Positions 52,478 to 61,314 of a stretch of 64,000 nt of DNA are shown one piece after another. Both the position numbers and the translations under genes were made by a program. The stretch is from Roseiarcus sp963742305 (GTDB lineage Bacteria; Pseudomonadota; Alphaproteobacteria; Rhizobiales; Beijerinckiaceae), in NCBI GenBank assembly GCA_963742305.1, contig CAVULN010000032.1:1-64000 (forward strand), in the 5' to 3' direction. The notes under the pieces were generated by a model. It did not search any database, was not told where the DNA came from, and saw nothing but the letters and a program-made list of their open reading frames with translations. The number at the start of each line of letters is the position of its first letter. Position 1 is the stretch's first letter.

Positions 52478-53546
52478 GTCGAACGCTCTTGAGCCAACGC
52501 GGCCGGAACTCGCCGGGCTTTCGCTTGGGCGAAGGATTTTGCGCTTGGCGCCGGTCTATGGGCTTCCCCTTCTGACGCTCGCGCTCATCATCTTCTTCTC
52601 GATCTTGCTTCCGGACACGTTCCCGACCTGGCTCAACGCGCGCTCCATCCTCGCGGACAAATCGATTGTGGCCCTGCTCGCACTCGCCGCGACCCTGCCG
52701 ATGATGGCCGGTCGCATTGATCTGACCGTCGGCTTCGGCATCGTGATGTGGCACATTCTCGCCATCAGCCTTCAAGTCAAATTCGGCTTCCCATGGCCGA
52801 TTGCGATCCTGCTGGTGATTGCTTGCGCCGGGATCGTTGGCTTCCTCAACGGCGTGCTGGTCGAGGTGGCGCAAGTCGATGCTTTTGTCGCGACGCTGGG
52901 GACCGGCACGATCCTCTACGCGCTCGCGCTCTGGCACACCGACGGGCGCCAGATTGTCGGGTCGCTCTCGCCCGGCTTCATCGCCATCAACGCGACGTCG
53001 GTATTCGGTATCCCCATACCGGCCTTCTATGTGCTGGCTCTCGCGATCGTTCTGTGGATCGTCAGCGAGCGGCTGCCGCTCGGGCGCTTCATTTACGCAA
53101 TCGGCGCCAATGAAAAGGCCGCCGCGCTCAACGGGATTCCGGTGCGCAGGTATGTTATCGGCGTTTTCGTCGCCTCGGGCGTCATTACTGGCTTCGCCGG
53201 CTGCGTGCTCGGCGCGAAGTTGCGCATCGGCCAAGCGAATGTCGGCCTGGATTTCTTGCTGCCGGCGCTGGTTGGCGCCTTCCTCGGCTCGACGACGATC
53301 AAGCCGGGGCGCGTCAATGTCTGGGGCAGCATATTCGGCATTCTCATCCTCGCCGTCGGCATCTCCGGCATCCAATTGCTTGGCGGCGCCTTCTTCGTCG
53401 AGCCCCTCTTCAACGGCGCGACGCTGGTCGTGGCCATCGCGCTTGCCGCGTTCGCGCAGCGCCGGCGCAGCGTCGTCAAGGCGCCGCGCGAAACCACGCC
53501 CCTGGAGGGGGCCGGAGAATCCGCGAACGCAGCCAGGGCCGCGTGA
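52464..53546 (+). CDS. Ribose-type ABC transporter permease
   Basis: 360 residues with about eight to ten membrane segments and the conserved MAGRIDLTVGFGIV...LVEVAQVDAFVATLGTGTILYAL...ANEKAAALNGIPVRRY...GLDFLLPALVGAFLGSTTIKPGRVNVWG, typical of the RbsC family (BPD_transp_2). ATG 52464 has GGAGGAGG just upstream. It forms the channel together with the ATPase gene. Confidence 0.93.
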   Translation: MQSIKSNALEPTRPELAGLSLGRRILRLAPVYGLPLLTLALIIFFSILLPDTFPTWLNARSILADKSIVALLALAATLPMMAGRIDLTVGFGIVMWHILAISLQVKFGFPWPIAILLVIACAGIVGFLNGVLVEVAQVDAFVATLGTGTILYALALWHTDGRQIVGSLSPGFIAINATSVFGIPIPAFYVLALAIVLWIVSERLPLGRFIYAIGANEKAAALNGIPVRRYVIGVFVASGVITGFAGCVLGAKLRIGQANVGLDFLLPALVGAFLGSTTIKPGRVNVWGSIFGILILAVGISGIQLLGGAFFVEPLFNGATLVVAIALAAFAQRRRSVVKAPRETTPLEGAGESANAARAA

Positions 53547-53615
53547 GGCCTTTGCGTAAACGCCGGCGACGCCGGCCTGGCGCGAACAGCCGCCAGTCAA
53601 AGATGGGAGAGAAAC

Positions 53616-54749
53616 ATGGGTACGCCTAGCATGATGCTCAGGGGCTTGCTGGCTTCGGTCGGCGCGCTGGCGATCTGCGCAAGCGCGGCGCGCGCGGACG
53701 ACGCGGCCTATCTGGAGAAGGCGAAAGCCTATCTCGCCAACGTCGCCGCGCCGGTCACCAAATGGGACGGCCCGACTTCGGGGCCGAAGAGCGTCGGCAA
53801 GAAATTGGTCGTCATCGTCCTCACCGATGGGCGCAACGGCGGCGCGCAAGGAGCCGCCGACGGCGCCGCGGAAGCCGCCAAGGCGCTCGGCTGGGAGGTT
53901 CGCCAGCTCGACGGCCAGGGCTCGGTGCCCGGTCGCGCTACGGCTTTGCAGCAGGCGATCGCCATGAAGCCGGCCGGGATTCTCAACGCCGGCATCGACA
54001 GCAAGGAGCAGGCGCCGCTGTTCGAGCAGGCCGCCGCCGCCGGCATCAAGGTCGTCGGCTGGCACGCCGGTCCCAAAGCCGGACCAGACAAGGACATCCC
54101 GTCGGTGTTCACCAACGTGACGACCGATCCCGAGGAAGTCGCGGATTCTGCGGGTTTCGAAGCGGTCTGGAAGGCCTCGCAGGGCGCGGACTGCGGCGTG
54201 ATCCTGTTCACCGATTCGATCTACGCCATCGCCACCGCGAAGACGAACTTCTCGAAGGCGGCCGTCGAAGGCTATTCAAAGTGCAAGGTGCTCGAAGTTG
54301 CCGATACGCCGATCGGCGACCTCTCTAACCGCATGGGCCAGCTGACGACGTCGTTGCTGTCGAAGTACGGCAAGAAGTGGACCTTCTCGATCGCTGTCAA
54401 CGACCTCTACTATGACTTCTCGGCGCCCTCGTTGCAGGCCGCCGGCGTCGATCCGGCGAACGGCTATCCACAGCAGATCTCGTCGGGCGACGGCTCGGTG
54501 CCGGCTTTCAAGCGCATTCGCGACAAGCAATATCAGTTGGCGACCGTCGCAGAACCGCTCAACCTGCAAGGCTGGATCATGGTCGACGAGATGAACCGGG
54601 CGCTTGCCGGCGACAAGCCCTCGGGCTTCGTGCCGCACGTGCACCTCTTCACCGCCGAAAATCTCGACAAGGATGGCGGACCGGAGAACCGGTTCGATCC
54701 CGGCAACGGCTATCGCGACGAATACAAGAAGATCTGGGGCGTGAAGTAA
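53616..54749 (+). CDS. Periplasmic substrate-binding protein (RbsB-type)
   Basis: 377 residues, signal peptide ending at ARADD. The Peripla_BP_4 fold is shown by LVVIVLTDGRNGGAQGAADGAAEAAKALGW, ALQQAIAMKPAGILNAGID, GIKVVGWHAGPKAG and the C-terminal LNLQGWIMVDEMNRALAG. It has a longer insert than classical RbsB, so the ligand may not be a simple sugar. A good ribosome site (GGGAGAG) precedes the ATG and a strong terminator follows the stop. Confidence 0.9.
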   Translation: MGTPSMMLRGLLASVGALAICASAARADDAAYLEKAKAYLANVAAPVTKWDGPTSGPKSVGKKLVVIVLTDGRNGGAQGAADGAAEAAKALGWEVRQLDGQGSVPGRATALQQAIAMKPAGILNAGIDSKEQAPLFEQAAAAGIKVVGWHAGPKAGPDKDIPSVFTNVTTDPEEVADSAGFEAVWKASQGADCGVILFTDSIYAIATAKTNFSKAAVEGYSKCKVLEVADTPIGDLSNRMGQLTTSLLSKYGKKWTFSIAVNDLYYDFSAPSLQAAGVDPANGYPQQISSGDGSVPAFKRIRDKQYQLATVAEPLNLQGWIMVDEMNRALAGDKPSGFVPHVHLFTAENLDKDGGPENRFDPGNGYRDEYKKIWGVK

Positions 54750-54780
54750 GCGCGCGAGAGCGTCTTTCCAAACCAGGGGG

Positions 54781-54811
54781 CGGCGCCCAGCGCGGGCGCC
54801 GTCTTCTTGTT
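54781..54811 (+). terminator. Rho-independent terminator after the binding-protein gene
   Basis: Perfect 8-bp stem CGGCGCCC (54781-54788) and GGGCGCCG (54794-54801) with a five-base loop, followed by TCTTCTTGTT. It separates the transporter operon from the LVIVD genes, so these may have their own promoter or be read through at a lower level. Confidence 0.7.
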
Positions 54812-54877
54812 CAGACTCGTTCGCGACCCCATGTCCACGCGCGGGCGACTTTATCAACGAGAGCGATACGGAGACCC

Positions 54878-56137
54878 ATGATGGCCGAGACGAAGCTGCC
54901 CAAACCCGACTATGCGACCAAGAACATGCGCCTCGTCGGCCATAGCGATCAGGGCGGGTTTAGCGACGGCGTGCAGATCATGGTGCATCGCGGCTACGCC
55001 TATATCGGACACATCTTCTCCAAGGGCTTCTCGGTCGTCGACGTTCGCGATCCCGCCAAGCCCAGACATGTGAAGCGCGTCGCTGCGCCCCCCAACACCT
55101 GGACGCTTCACCTTCAGGCTCACGACGACCTTCTCCTCGTCATCCACAACAAGGACATGTTCGCCCAGGCCGAGCTCAGCGACGAGAAGGCCTATTACAA
55201 GGGCTCGGTCGACCATCACGCCAAGCCTGAGACCGCCGCGCGCGACTGGTCCGCCGGCATGGCGGTCTACGACATCTCCAAACCCGAGGACCCCAAACAG
55301 ATCGGCTTCATGCCCGTCGAGGGAACGGGTCTGCACCGCTTGTGGTACGTCGGCGGGCGCTGGGCCTACGCCTCGGCGCTGCTCGACGGGTTCTCCGACT
55401 ATATCCTCATCACCATCGACATGGCCGACCCGAAGAAACCGGTCATGGCGGGAAAGTACTGGCTGCCGGGGATGAACACAGCTGCCGGCGAGAAGGCGAA
55501 CTGGCCGACCAAGAACGGACGCTTCGGGCTTCACCACGCCATCATCCGCGACGACGTCGCCTATTGCAGCTGGCGGGACGCCTGCCTCGCCGTGGTCGAC
55601 GTCAAGGACAAGGCCAATCCGAAGCTCCTCGTTCACAAGGTCTGGGCGCCGCCGTTCGGCGGCGGCACGCATAACGCTCTGCCGCTGCCCAAGCGCGAAC
55701 TGCTTGTGGTCGTCGACGAGACGGTGCTCGACAATCAGGAGGACGGGTTCAAGCCGATCTGGATCTTCGACAATCAGGTGAAGTCCAATCCAATCAGCGT
55801 CTCGACCTTTCCGCCGCCGTCGGACAGGGACTATCTCAAGGTCGGCGGCCATTTCGGGCCGCACAATGTCCACGAAAATCGCCCGGGCAGCTTCGTCAGC
55901 GAGGACTTGATCTTCTCGACCTACCAGAACGCGGGCTTGCGGGTCTACGACATCAAGGACCAGTTCCGGCCGAAGGAAGTGGCGGCCTTCGTGCCGCCGC
56001 CGCCCGCCACCTGGGTCGACCCCCGGCCCAATCGCCCGATTGTCCTGCATTCGGCAGACGTGTTCGTCGACAAGAACGCGCTCTGCTACGTCACGGACTT
56101 CAACGCCGGCCTTTATATCGTCGAATACAAGGGCTGA
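54878..56137 (+). CDS. LVIVD-repeat beta-propeller protein 1
   Basis: 419 residues. Repeated blocks of the form Y.GH.FSKGFSVVDVRDPAKPR, MAVYDISKPEDPKQIGFM, VAYCSWRDACLAVVDVKDKANPKL and LRVYDIKDQFRPKEVAAF are the LVIVD repeat, which folds into a propeller. Many conserved histidines (GLHRLWYVGG, GLHHAI, GGTHNALPL, GGHFGPHNVHENRPGS) could form a metal site or active centre. No signal peptide is seen, so it is probably cytoplasmic. The start is ATGATG, with CGGAGA five bases before. A close paralogue follows. Confidence 0.8.
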   Translation: MMAETKLPKPDYATKNMRLVGHSDQGGFSDGVQIMVHRGYAYIGHIFSKGFSVVDVRDPAKPRHVKRVAAPPNTWTLHLQAHDDLLLVIHNKDMFAQAELSDEKAYYKGSVDHHAKPETAARDWSAGMAVYDISKPEDPKQIGFMPVEGTGLHRLWYVGGRWAYASALLDGFSDYILITIDMADPKKPVMAGKYWLPGMNTAAGEKANWPTKNGRFGLHHAIIRDDVAYCSWRDACLAVVDVKDKANPKLLVHKVWAPPFGGGTHNALPLPKRELLVVVDETVLDNQEDGFKPIWIFDNQVKSNPISVSTFPPPSDRDYLKVGGHFGPHNVHENRPGSFVSEDLIFSTYQNAGLRVYDIKDQFRPKEVAAFVPPPPATWVDPRPNRPIVLHSADVFVDKNALCYVTDFNAGLYIVEYKG

Positions 56138-56248
56138 AACGCCTTGCGGGCGCGGTCGCTGACCGCGCGCGCCGAGCGCCCGGCTACAAAGCGTCTACAA
56201 ACCCCACTCGACGGAATTATACGGCAGGCGGAAGCGGAGGATTGGCCG

Positions 56249-57505
56249 ATGGCCGCTAACGAGCTCAAGCCGAGCTACGCCAGGAACATGCGCCTCATCG
56301 GGCATTCCGATCAGGCGGGCCGCTCCGATGGCCAGCAGATCATGGTCAGGAATGGCTACGCCTATATCGGCCACGTCTGCTCGAAGGGCTTTTCGGTGAT
56401 CGACGTGCGCGATCCGCGCGCGCCAAAGGCCGTCGCCTATGTCGAGAACCCTCCCAACACCTGGAGCCTGCATCTCCAGGTCCACGACGATCTCCTGCTG
56501 CTCGTTCACGGCCGCGACATGTTCTCGCAAGCCGAGATGGCGGACGAGCGCAATTACTATAAGCCCCGCTCGGGCTCCCACGGCGCCCATGTCTCCGGCG
56601 CGACGCGCGACTGGTCGGCGGGAATGGCGGTGTTCGACATCTCCAAGCCGACTGCGCCGCGCCAGATCGGCTTTATGCCGGTCGAGGGGGCCGGGCTTCA
56701 TCGCATCTGGTACGTCGGCGGACGGTGGGCCTACGCCTCCGCGATGATCGACGGCTTTTCCGACTATATCCTCATCATTATCGACATGGCCGACCCGACC
56801 AAGCCGGAGATCGTCGGCCGCTATTGGCTGCCGGGCATGAATCTCAAGGCGGGCGAGACAGCGAACTGGCCGCTCGAAACGGGGCGCTACGGCCTCCACC
56901 ACGCGGTCGTGGCCGACGACATCGCCTATTGCGCCTGGCGCGACGGTTGCCTCGCGAGCGTCGATGTCTCCGACAAGGCCAATCCCAAGCTCATCGTCCA
57001 TCGCGTCTGGTCGCCGCCGTTCGGCGGCGGCACGCACAATTGCCTGCCGCTGACGGACCGGAATCTGCTGATCGTTCTCGACGAGGCGGTGCTGGACAAC
57101 ATGGAGGACGGCTTCAAGCCGATCTGGGTGTTCGACAATCAGGTCAAATCGAACCCGATCAGCGTCGCGACTTTTCCGCTGCCCGACGACCGGGACTATG
57201 TCGCGGTCGGCGGCCATTTCGGGCCGCACAACATCCACGAGAACCGGCCGGGCTCGTTCCAGAGCTCGAGCCTGATCTTCGCCACCTATCAAAACGCCGG
57301 CGTCAGGGTCTACGACATCGCCGATCCCTTCCGGCCGGCCGAGGTCGCCGCCTGCGTGCCGCCCGCGCCGAAGAAGCTGGTCGATCCGCGGCCGAACCGG
57401 CCGGTCGTGCTGCATTCGGCCGACGTGTTCGTCGACAAGAATGGCCTCTGCTACTGCACCGACTGGAGCGGCGCCGGGCTCTACATCATGGAATATCTCG
57501 GCTAA
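56249..57505 (+). CDS. LVIVD-repeat beta-propeller protein 2
   Basis: 418 residues, closely similar to the preceding gene along its whole length (for example MRLIGHSDQAGRSDGQQIMV against MRLVGHSDQGGFSDGVQIMV) and keeping the same histidines (GLHRIWYVGG, GLHHAV, GGTHNCLPL, GGHFGPHNIHENRPGS). ATG 56249 is supported by a GGAGG nine bases upstream; the frame is open to 56144 but those residues are unrelated to the paralogue. This is a tandem duplication. The two could form a heteromer or act on related substrates. No enzymatic activity is established for this family. Confidence 0.8.
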   Translation: MAANELKPSYARNMRLIGHSDQAGRSDGQQIMVRNGYAYIGHVCSKGFSVIDVRDPRAPKAVAYVENPPNTWSLHLQVHDDLLLLVHGRDMFSQAEMADERNYYKPRSGSHGAHVSGATRDWSAGMAVFDISKPTAPRQIGFMPVEGAGLHRIWYVGGRWAYASAMIDGFSDYILIIIDMADPTKPEIVGRYWLPGMNLKAGETANWPLETGRYGLHHAVVADDIAYCAWRDGCLASVDVSDKANPKLIVHRVWSPPFGGGTHNCLPLTDRNLLIVLDEAVLDNMEDGFKPIWVFDNQVKSNPISVATFPLPDDRDYVAVGGHFGPHNIHENRPGSFQSSSLIFATYQNAGVRVYDIADPFRPAEVAACVPPAPKKLVDPRPNRPVVLHSADVFVDKNGLCYCTDWSGAGLYIMEYLG

Positions 57506-57567
57506 CCGCCCGCGCCTGTTCGGGCCGCGCCCCATCCGGCGCGTTCGGTCCTCGAAGCCTCGGCCCG

Positions 57568-58512
57568 TCATTCCGCCGCCAACACCGGCGCGGAGGCGCG
57601 GGGGTCGCGGCGCGCGAGGCGCTTGAGGAGATAGTCGACTTCCGCCTTCGCGGTCGCGCTGAGGCTCACGCCCGGCTTGCGTTGCGCGTCGGCAGCGATG
57701 ATTCCGCGCCTCATCATCACGTATTTCCGGACAGCGAGGCCGACGCCCTGCTGCTGCTCATAGCGGACCAGGGGCAAATGGGCGTCGAAAAGGTCGTGCG
57801 CTTCCTCGCGTTTTCCTTCGCGCGACAGGCGCACGACATCGATCAGCATTTCCGGGAAGGCGTAGCCGGTCATCGCCCCGTCGGCCCCGCGCTCCATCTC
57901 GAAGTCGAGGAAGAGCCCGCCATTGCCGGTGAGAATCGGCACGCGGCGCAGCTTGCCCGCCTTCTCGAAGCGCCTCAGTGCCGAAATCTTCTCTAGGCCC
58001 GGCCAATCCTCATGCTTCAGCATGGCGCAGGACGGGTTGTCCGTGATGATCCGGCGGATGACGTCCGGAGTCATGACGACACTGAGCGTCAGCGGATAGT
58101 CCTGAATGACGAAGGGGATGTCCGGTCCGATCGCTTCGACCGCCTGTGCGTAATAGGTCACGATCTGGTCGTCGGTGCGCAGCGACGGCGGCGGCGCGAT
58201 CATGACCGCGGCCGCGCCCTTGGCCATTGCGGCGCGCGAGAGCGCCCGCATCGCCGCGAAGCCGGGCGCGGAGACGCCGACAATGAACGGCAGTTTCGGG
58301 GCGCGCGTGACACAGCGGTCGACGAAGCCGATCGCCTCGTCCTGATCGAGCTTCGGCGCTTCGCCCATGATGCCGAGAATCGTGCAGCCGTCAGAGCCGG
58401 CGGCGACATAGTGATCGATCATGCGATCGGCACTGGCCGCGTCGATCCTGCCGTCCTCGTGAAACGGCGTTGGCGCAATGGGAAAGACGCCTTTGGCGCC
58501 AGCCGGGAGCAT
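57568..58512 (-). CDS. DapA-family (dihydrodipicolinate synthase/N-acetylneuraminate lyase-like) aldolase
   Basis: About 314 residues from ATG 58512, preceded by AAGGCGG; ATG 58560 is also open. The barrel motifs are GVFPIAPTPFHEDGRID, ILGIMGEAPKLDQDE (GxxGE), FVIQDYPLT (Tyr) and CAMLKHEDWPG with the Schiff-base lysine. It would form or cleave a 2-oxo acid through a lysine imine. The family covers dihydrodipicolinate synthase, KDG and pyruvate aldolases; the altered G-x-M-G-E region argues against true DapA. It is divergent from the M24 enzyme and shares its control region. Confidence 0.85.
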   Translation of the reverse strand: MLPAGAKGVFPIAPTPFHEDGRIDAASADRMIDHYVAAGSDGCTILGIMGEAPKLDQDEAIGFVDRCVTRAPKLPFIVGVSAPGFAAMRALSRAAMAKGAAAVMIAPPPSLRTDDQIVTYYAQAVEAIGPDIPFVIQDYPLTLSVVMTPDVIRRIITDNPSCAMLKHEDWPGLEKISALRRFEKAGKLRRVPILTGNGGLFLDFEMERGADGAMTGYAFPEMLIDVVRLSREGKREEAHDLFDAHLPLVRYEQQQGVGLAVRKYVMMRRGIIAADAQRKPGVSLSATAKAEVDYLLKRLARRDPRASAPVLAAE

Positions 58513-58657
58513 GGGATCCGCCTTGGTTCGAATGGGGCCTTTCGATGATGATGGACTCATGGCGCTTTTGGCAAGCGCGGGGCGGACGGGACAATTCCGT
58601 TCGGCCGGGCTAAGATGGGGGCGACATCGATGGCCTAGGACGCGCAAGGAGGAAGCC

Positions 58658-59864
58658 ATGAATGAGAGCCTCGGCTCATTGTCGGCGACGGCCGAAGCTC
58701 ATCCGCTGCCGTTTGACGCCGCGCGACTTGACGCTCTCCTCGACGAGGCCGGCATGGATGCTGTGGTGGTTTCTTCCAAGCACAACATCCAATATCTGTT
58801 CGGCGGGTATCGGTTCTTCTTCTTCGATCACTTCGACGCGATCGGCGTCAGCCGCTATTTGCCTCTGCTCGTCTATGTCAAAGGGCGCCCGGAGCAATCG
58901 ACCTATATCGGGCACGGGATGGAATCCTACGAGAAGGATCTCGGCAAGTTCTGGACCCCGACGTTCCAGACCGCCGGCGCGACCCTCGACGCCACGCAAC
59001 GCGCGGTCGATCATCTCGGCAAGCTCGCCCCCAGCGTGAAGCGCGTCGGCGTCGAGCGCGCCTTCCTGCCCGCCGATGCTGCGGAGCTCATGGCTCGCGA
59101 GCTTCCCGAGGTTCAGTTCGTCGAGGCGCATTTGCCGCTCGAACGCCTGCGGGCCCGCAAGACCCGAGAGGAGCTGGACCTGATCCGCACCGCATCCGAA
59201 CTGGTGATCAATTCCATGCTCGCGGTGATCGCCTCGCATGGGCCAGGCACGACGAAAAAGGAACTCGTCGAAGCGCTTCGCCGGGAAGAGGTGAACCGCG
59301 GCCTCACCTTCGAATATTGCCTTCTCACCGCCGGAACGAGCCTCAACCGCGCGCCTTCGGACCAAGTGTGGGGCTCAGGCGACATCCTCTCGCTCGACTC
59401 CGGCGGCAACTACAAGGGCTATATCGGCGACCTCTGCCGGATGGCGATCCAGGGCGAACCCGACGGCGAACTCGAAGACCTCTTGGGCGAAGTCGACGAA
59501 ATTCAGATGGCCGCGCGCAAACCGGTTCGCTCAGGCGCGAGGGGCGGCGATATCTACGCCAGCGCTGGCGAAGCGTTGGAGAGATCATCGCGCGCCAATT
59601 CGATCGAGTTTGTGGCGCACGGGATGGGCCTCGTCAGCCACGAGGCGCCCCGAACTCACCAGCCACGGACCGATCCGCTATCCGGCCTATGACGCCGACC
59701 GCCCGCTCGAGCCGGGCATGGTCATCTCGATCGAAACGACGCTCGTGCATCCGCGTCGCGGGTTCATCAAGCTGGAGGATACGGTCGCGGTCACTGACCG
59801 CGGCTGGGAGGCCTATGGAGATCGCGGGAGGGGATGGAATCGAGGCGGGGGCCGCGCCCAGTAG
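58658..59864 (+). CDS. M24-family metallopeptidase/creatinase-like protein (one frameshift)
   Basis: The N-terminal creatinase domain (RLDALLDEAGMDAVVVSSKHNIQYLFGGYRFFFFDHF) is followed by the pita-bread catalytic domain with LSLDSGGNYKGYIGDLCR (two metal Asp), VAHGMGLVSHE (His), ISIETTLVH (Glu) and KLEDTVAVT (Glu), so all five metal ligands exist. A CCCC at 59648-59651 shifts the frame; with one C removed the protein reads SHEAPELTSHGPIRYPAY and has 401 residues. The family splits Xaa-Pro bonds or hydrolyses creatine-like C-N bonds. A GGAGGAAG precedes the ATG. It is divergent from the DapA-like gene. Confidence 0.83.
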
Positions 59865-59930
59865 CTCGCCACGGATCAGCTGGACGGTGTTTTGCGCCGG
59901 TCGGACAATGGTCAAGCGTCCAGCCTTGCG

Positions 59931-60593
59931 ATGAGCAAAGGGTTCCGTACCGTTCTCGTTTGGGACGCGCCCACCCGGCTATTTCACTGGCTCGTCGCAG
60001 CGCTGGTCGCGGCGGCTTATGCGACTTGGCGGTTAAACTGGATGGAGTGGCATGGACGGATCGGCGACGCGTTGCTCGCGTTGCTGCTGTTCCGGCTGCT
60101 GTGGGGAGTCTTTGGCAGCGAGACGGCGCGATTTTCTCGCTTTCTCGTGTCCCCGCGGACGGTCATGCAACACATGAGATACTTGCTTCTGCGCGAGCCC
60201 GACCGCCAGGTTGGCCATAACCCGGCGGGCGGTTGGGTGGTGGCTCTTCTGCTCGCGCTGCTTCTCGCCGAGACGCTGACCGGGCTCTATGTCGCCAACG
60301 ATATCGCTGATGAGGGACCGCTAACCGAGATCGTTCCCGCGCCGGTTGCGAACGCGATCTCCGCCGCCCACGGAATCCTTTGGGACATTCTGCTGGTGGT
60401 GATCGTGCTGCACGTGCTGGCCATCGCAGCCTATGCGGCGGTGAAGGGGCAAAACCTGCTGCGCCCGATGATCACCGGGACGAAGACGCTTCCCGCAAGC
60501 GTTCCCGCGCCGCGCATGAAGAGCCCCGTCCGAGCGGCGCTGTTCCTCGCCGGCGCCGCCGCGGCCGCGACCCTTCTCGCCAACCTAGTCTAA
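59931..60593 (+). CDS. Di-heme cytochrome b (cytochrome b561-type)
   Basis: 220 residues, four main membrane segments. RTVLVWDAPTRLFHWLVAALVAAAY starts the Ni-Fe-hydrogenase/prokaryotic cytochrome b561 family. Heme-ligand histidines fit FHWLV, WHGRIG, ISAAHGILWD and VLHVLAIAAY. It probably passes electrons between quinol and a periplasmic c-type cytochrome or oxidoreductase. No soluble cytochrome gene is adjacent. A C-terminal hydrophobic segment (AALFLAGAAAAATLLANLV) is unusual. Confidence 0.85.
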   Translation: MSKGFRTVLVWDAPTRLFHWLVAALVAAAYATWRLNWMEWHGRIGDALLALLLFRLLWGVFGSETARFSRFLVSPRTVMQHMRYLLLREPDRQVGHNPAGGWVVALLLALLLAETLTGLYVANDIADEGPLTEIVPAPVANAISAAHGILWDILLVVIVLHVLAIAAYAAVKGQNLLRPMITGTKTLPASVPAPRMKSPVRAALFLAGAAAAATLLANLV

Positions 60594-60599
60594 TTGCGG

Positions 60600-61055
60600 T
60601 CAGCTCTTGGGCGGGATCACCTGTCCGCGGATCTCGCCTGCTGGATGAGACTGCGTATGCACGTTCACATACCACTCGCCCGCGTTGAACTGCTGCGCCT
60701 GCTCGGGAGTGAGCGTCGCGCTTCCCTTTATCGGGCTTGCGACCGGCTTGCCTTGCACGGTGAGCCAGATCACGACCGGGCCATTCTTGCCCTCCTTGGC
60801 GGGCCCGTGAAAGTGCGCCATCGTGACCGGGCTTGACAGCCCGCTATAGCTGATGTCCCAGCTGACAACCCGGGTCGCCGGATCGTACGTGAGATTGGCC
60901 GTTCCGGCGCCGGTTGTTTCGACGGGCGGCACGGATTGCGCGCCCGATAGCGGAACCTTGAACGAGAGGGAAGCCGCGTTCGCCGCTCCGGCGCACGCGA
61001 GCCCCGCCGCCAGGATAAAGGGAAGGGCAGTTCGCCGAGACATCGCAAAATCCAT
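60600..61055 (-). CDS. Exported CHRD-domain protein
   Basis: 151 residues, signal peptide MDFAMSRRTALPFILAAGLACAG (cleavage near ANA-A). The CHRD core follows: VPLSGAQSVPPVETTGAG, SYSGLSSPVTMAHFHGPAKEGKNGPVVIWL, and the end AGEWYVNVHTQSHPAGEIRGQV. An excellent AGGAGG precedes the ATG. CHRD domains are seen in chordin and in many bacterial exported proteins; the bacterial function is unknown. It is convergent with the cytochrome b, six bases apart. Confidence 0.85.
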   Translation of the reverse strand: MDFAMSRRTALPFILAAGLACAGAANAASLSFKVPLSGAQSVPPVETTGAGTANLTYDPATRVVSWDISYSGLSSPVTMAHFHGPAKEGKNGPVVIWLTVQGKPVASPIKGSATLTPEQAQQFNAGEWYVNVHTQSHPAGEIRGQVIPPKS

Positions 61056-61314
61056 CTTCTCCTCCTGAAGCGGTCGATGGCGCCGGATCAAGGCGCTCTC
61101 CGCCCTGAGGCCCTATTATTGCACGATCCGTCCCGGAAGGCGCGCTCTTTTCCTAGCCTCAGGAGTGTGGGATTGTGATGTGTCTCAAACCGGAAATGCG
61201 TGCAATGCAGCGTCGCTTCGCCGAGGGCGCGTTCCTTTTCCCCGGCGCCCGCCGCTGGCGTCGAGTCAGCACCGCTCGTCGCGAAGCGACCGGGCGTCGA
61301 GCGGAACTGGTCTG

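Noticed and set aside
50720..54065. Long minus-strand open frames (584 and 596 codons) opposite the ABC transporter genes
   Set aside because: They mirror clearly real transporter genes. Their content is typical antisense of GC-rich codons.
54854..57571. Minus-strand open frames of about 400-458 codons opposite the LVIVD genes
   Set aside because: The plus-strand paralogues align with each other and have ribosome sites. The antisense frames exist only because the genes are similar.
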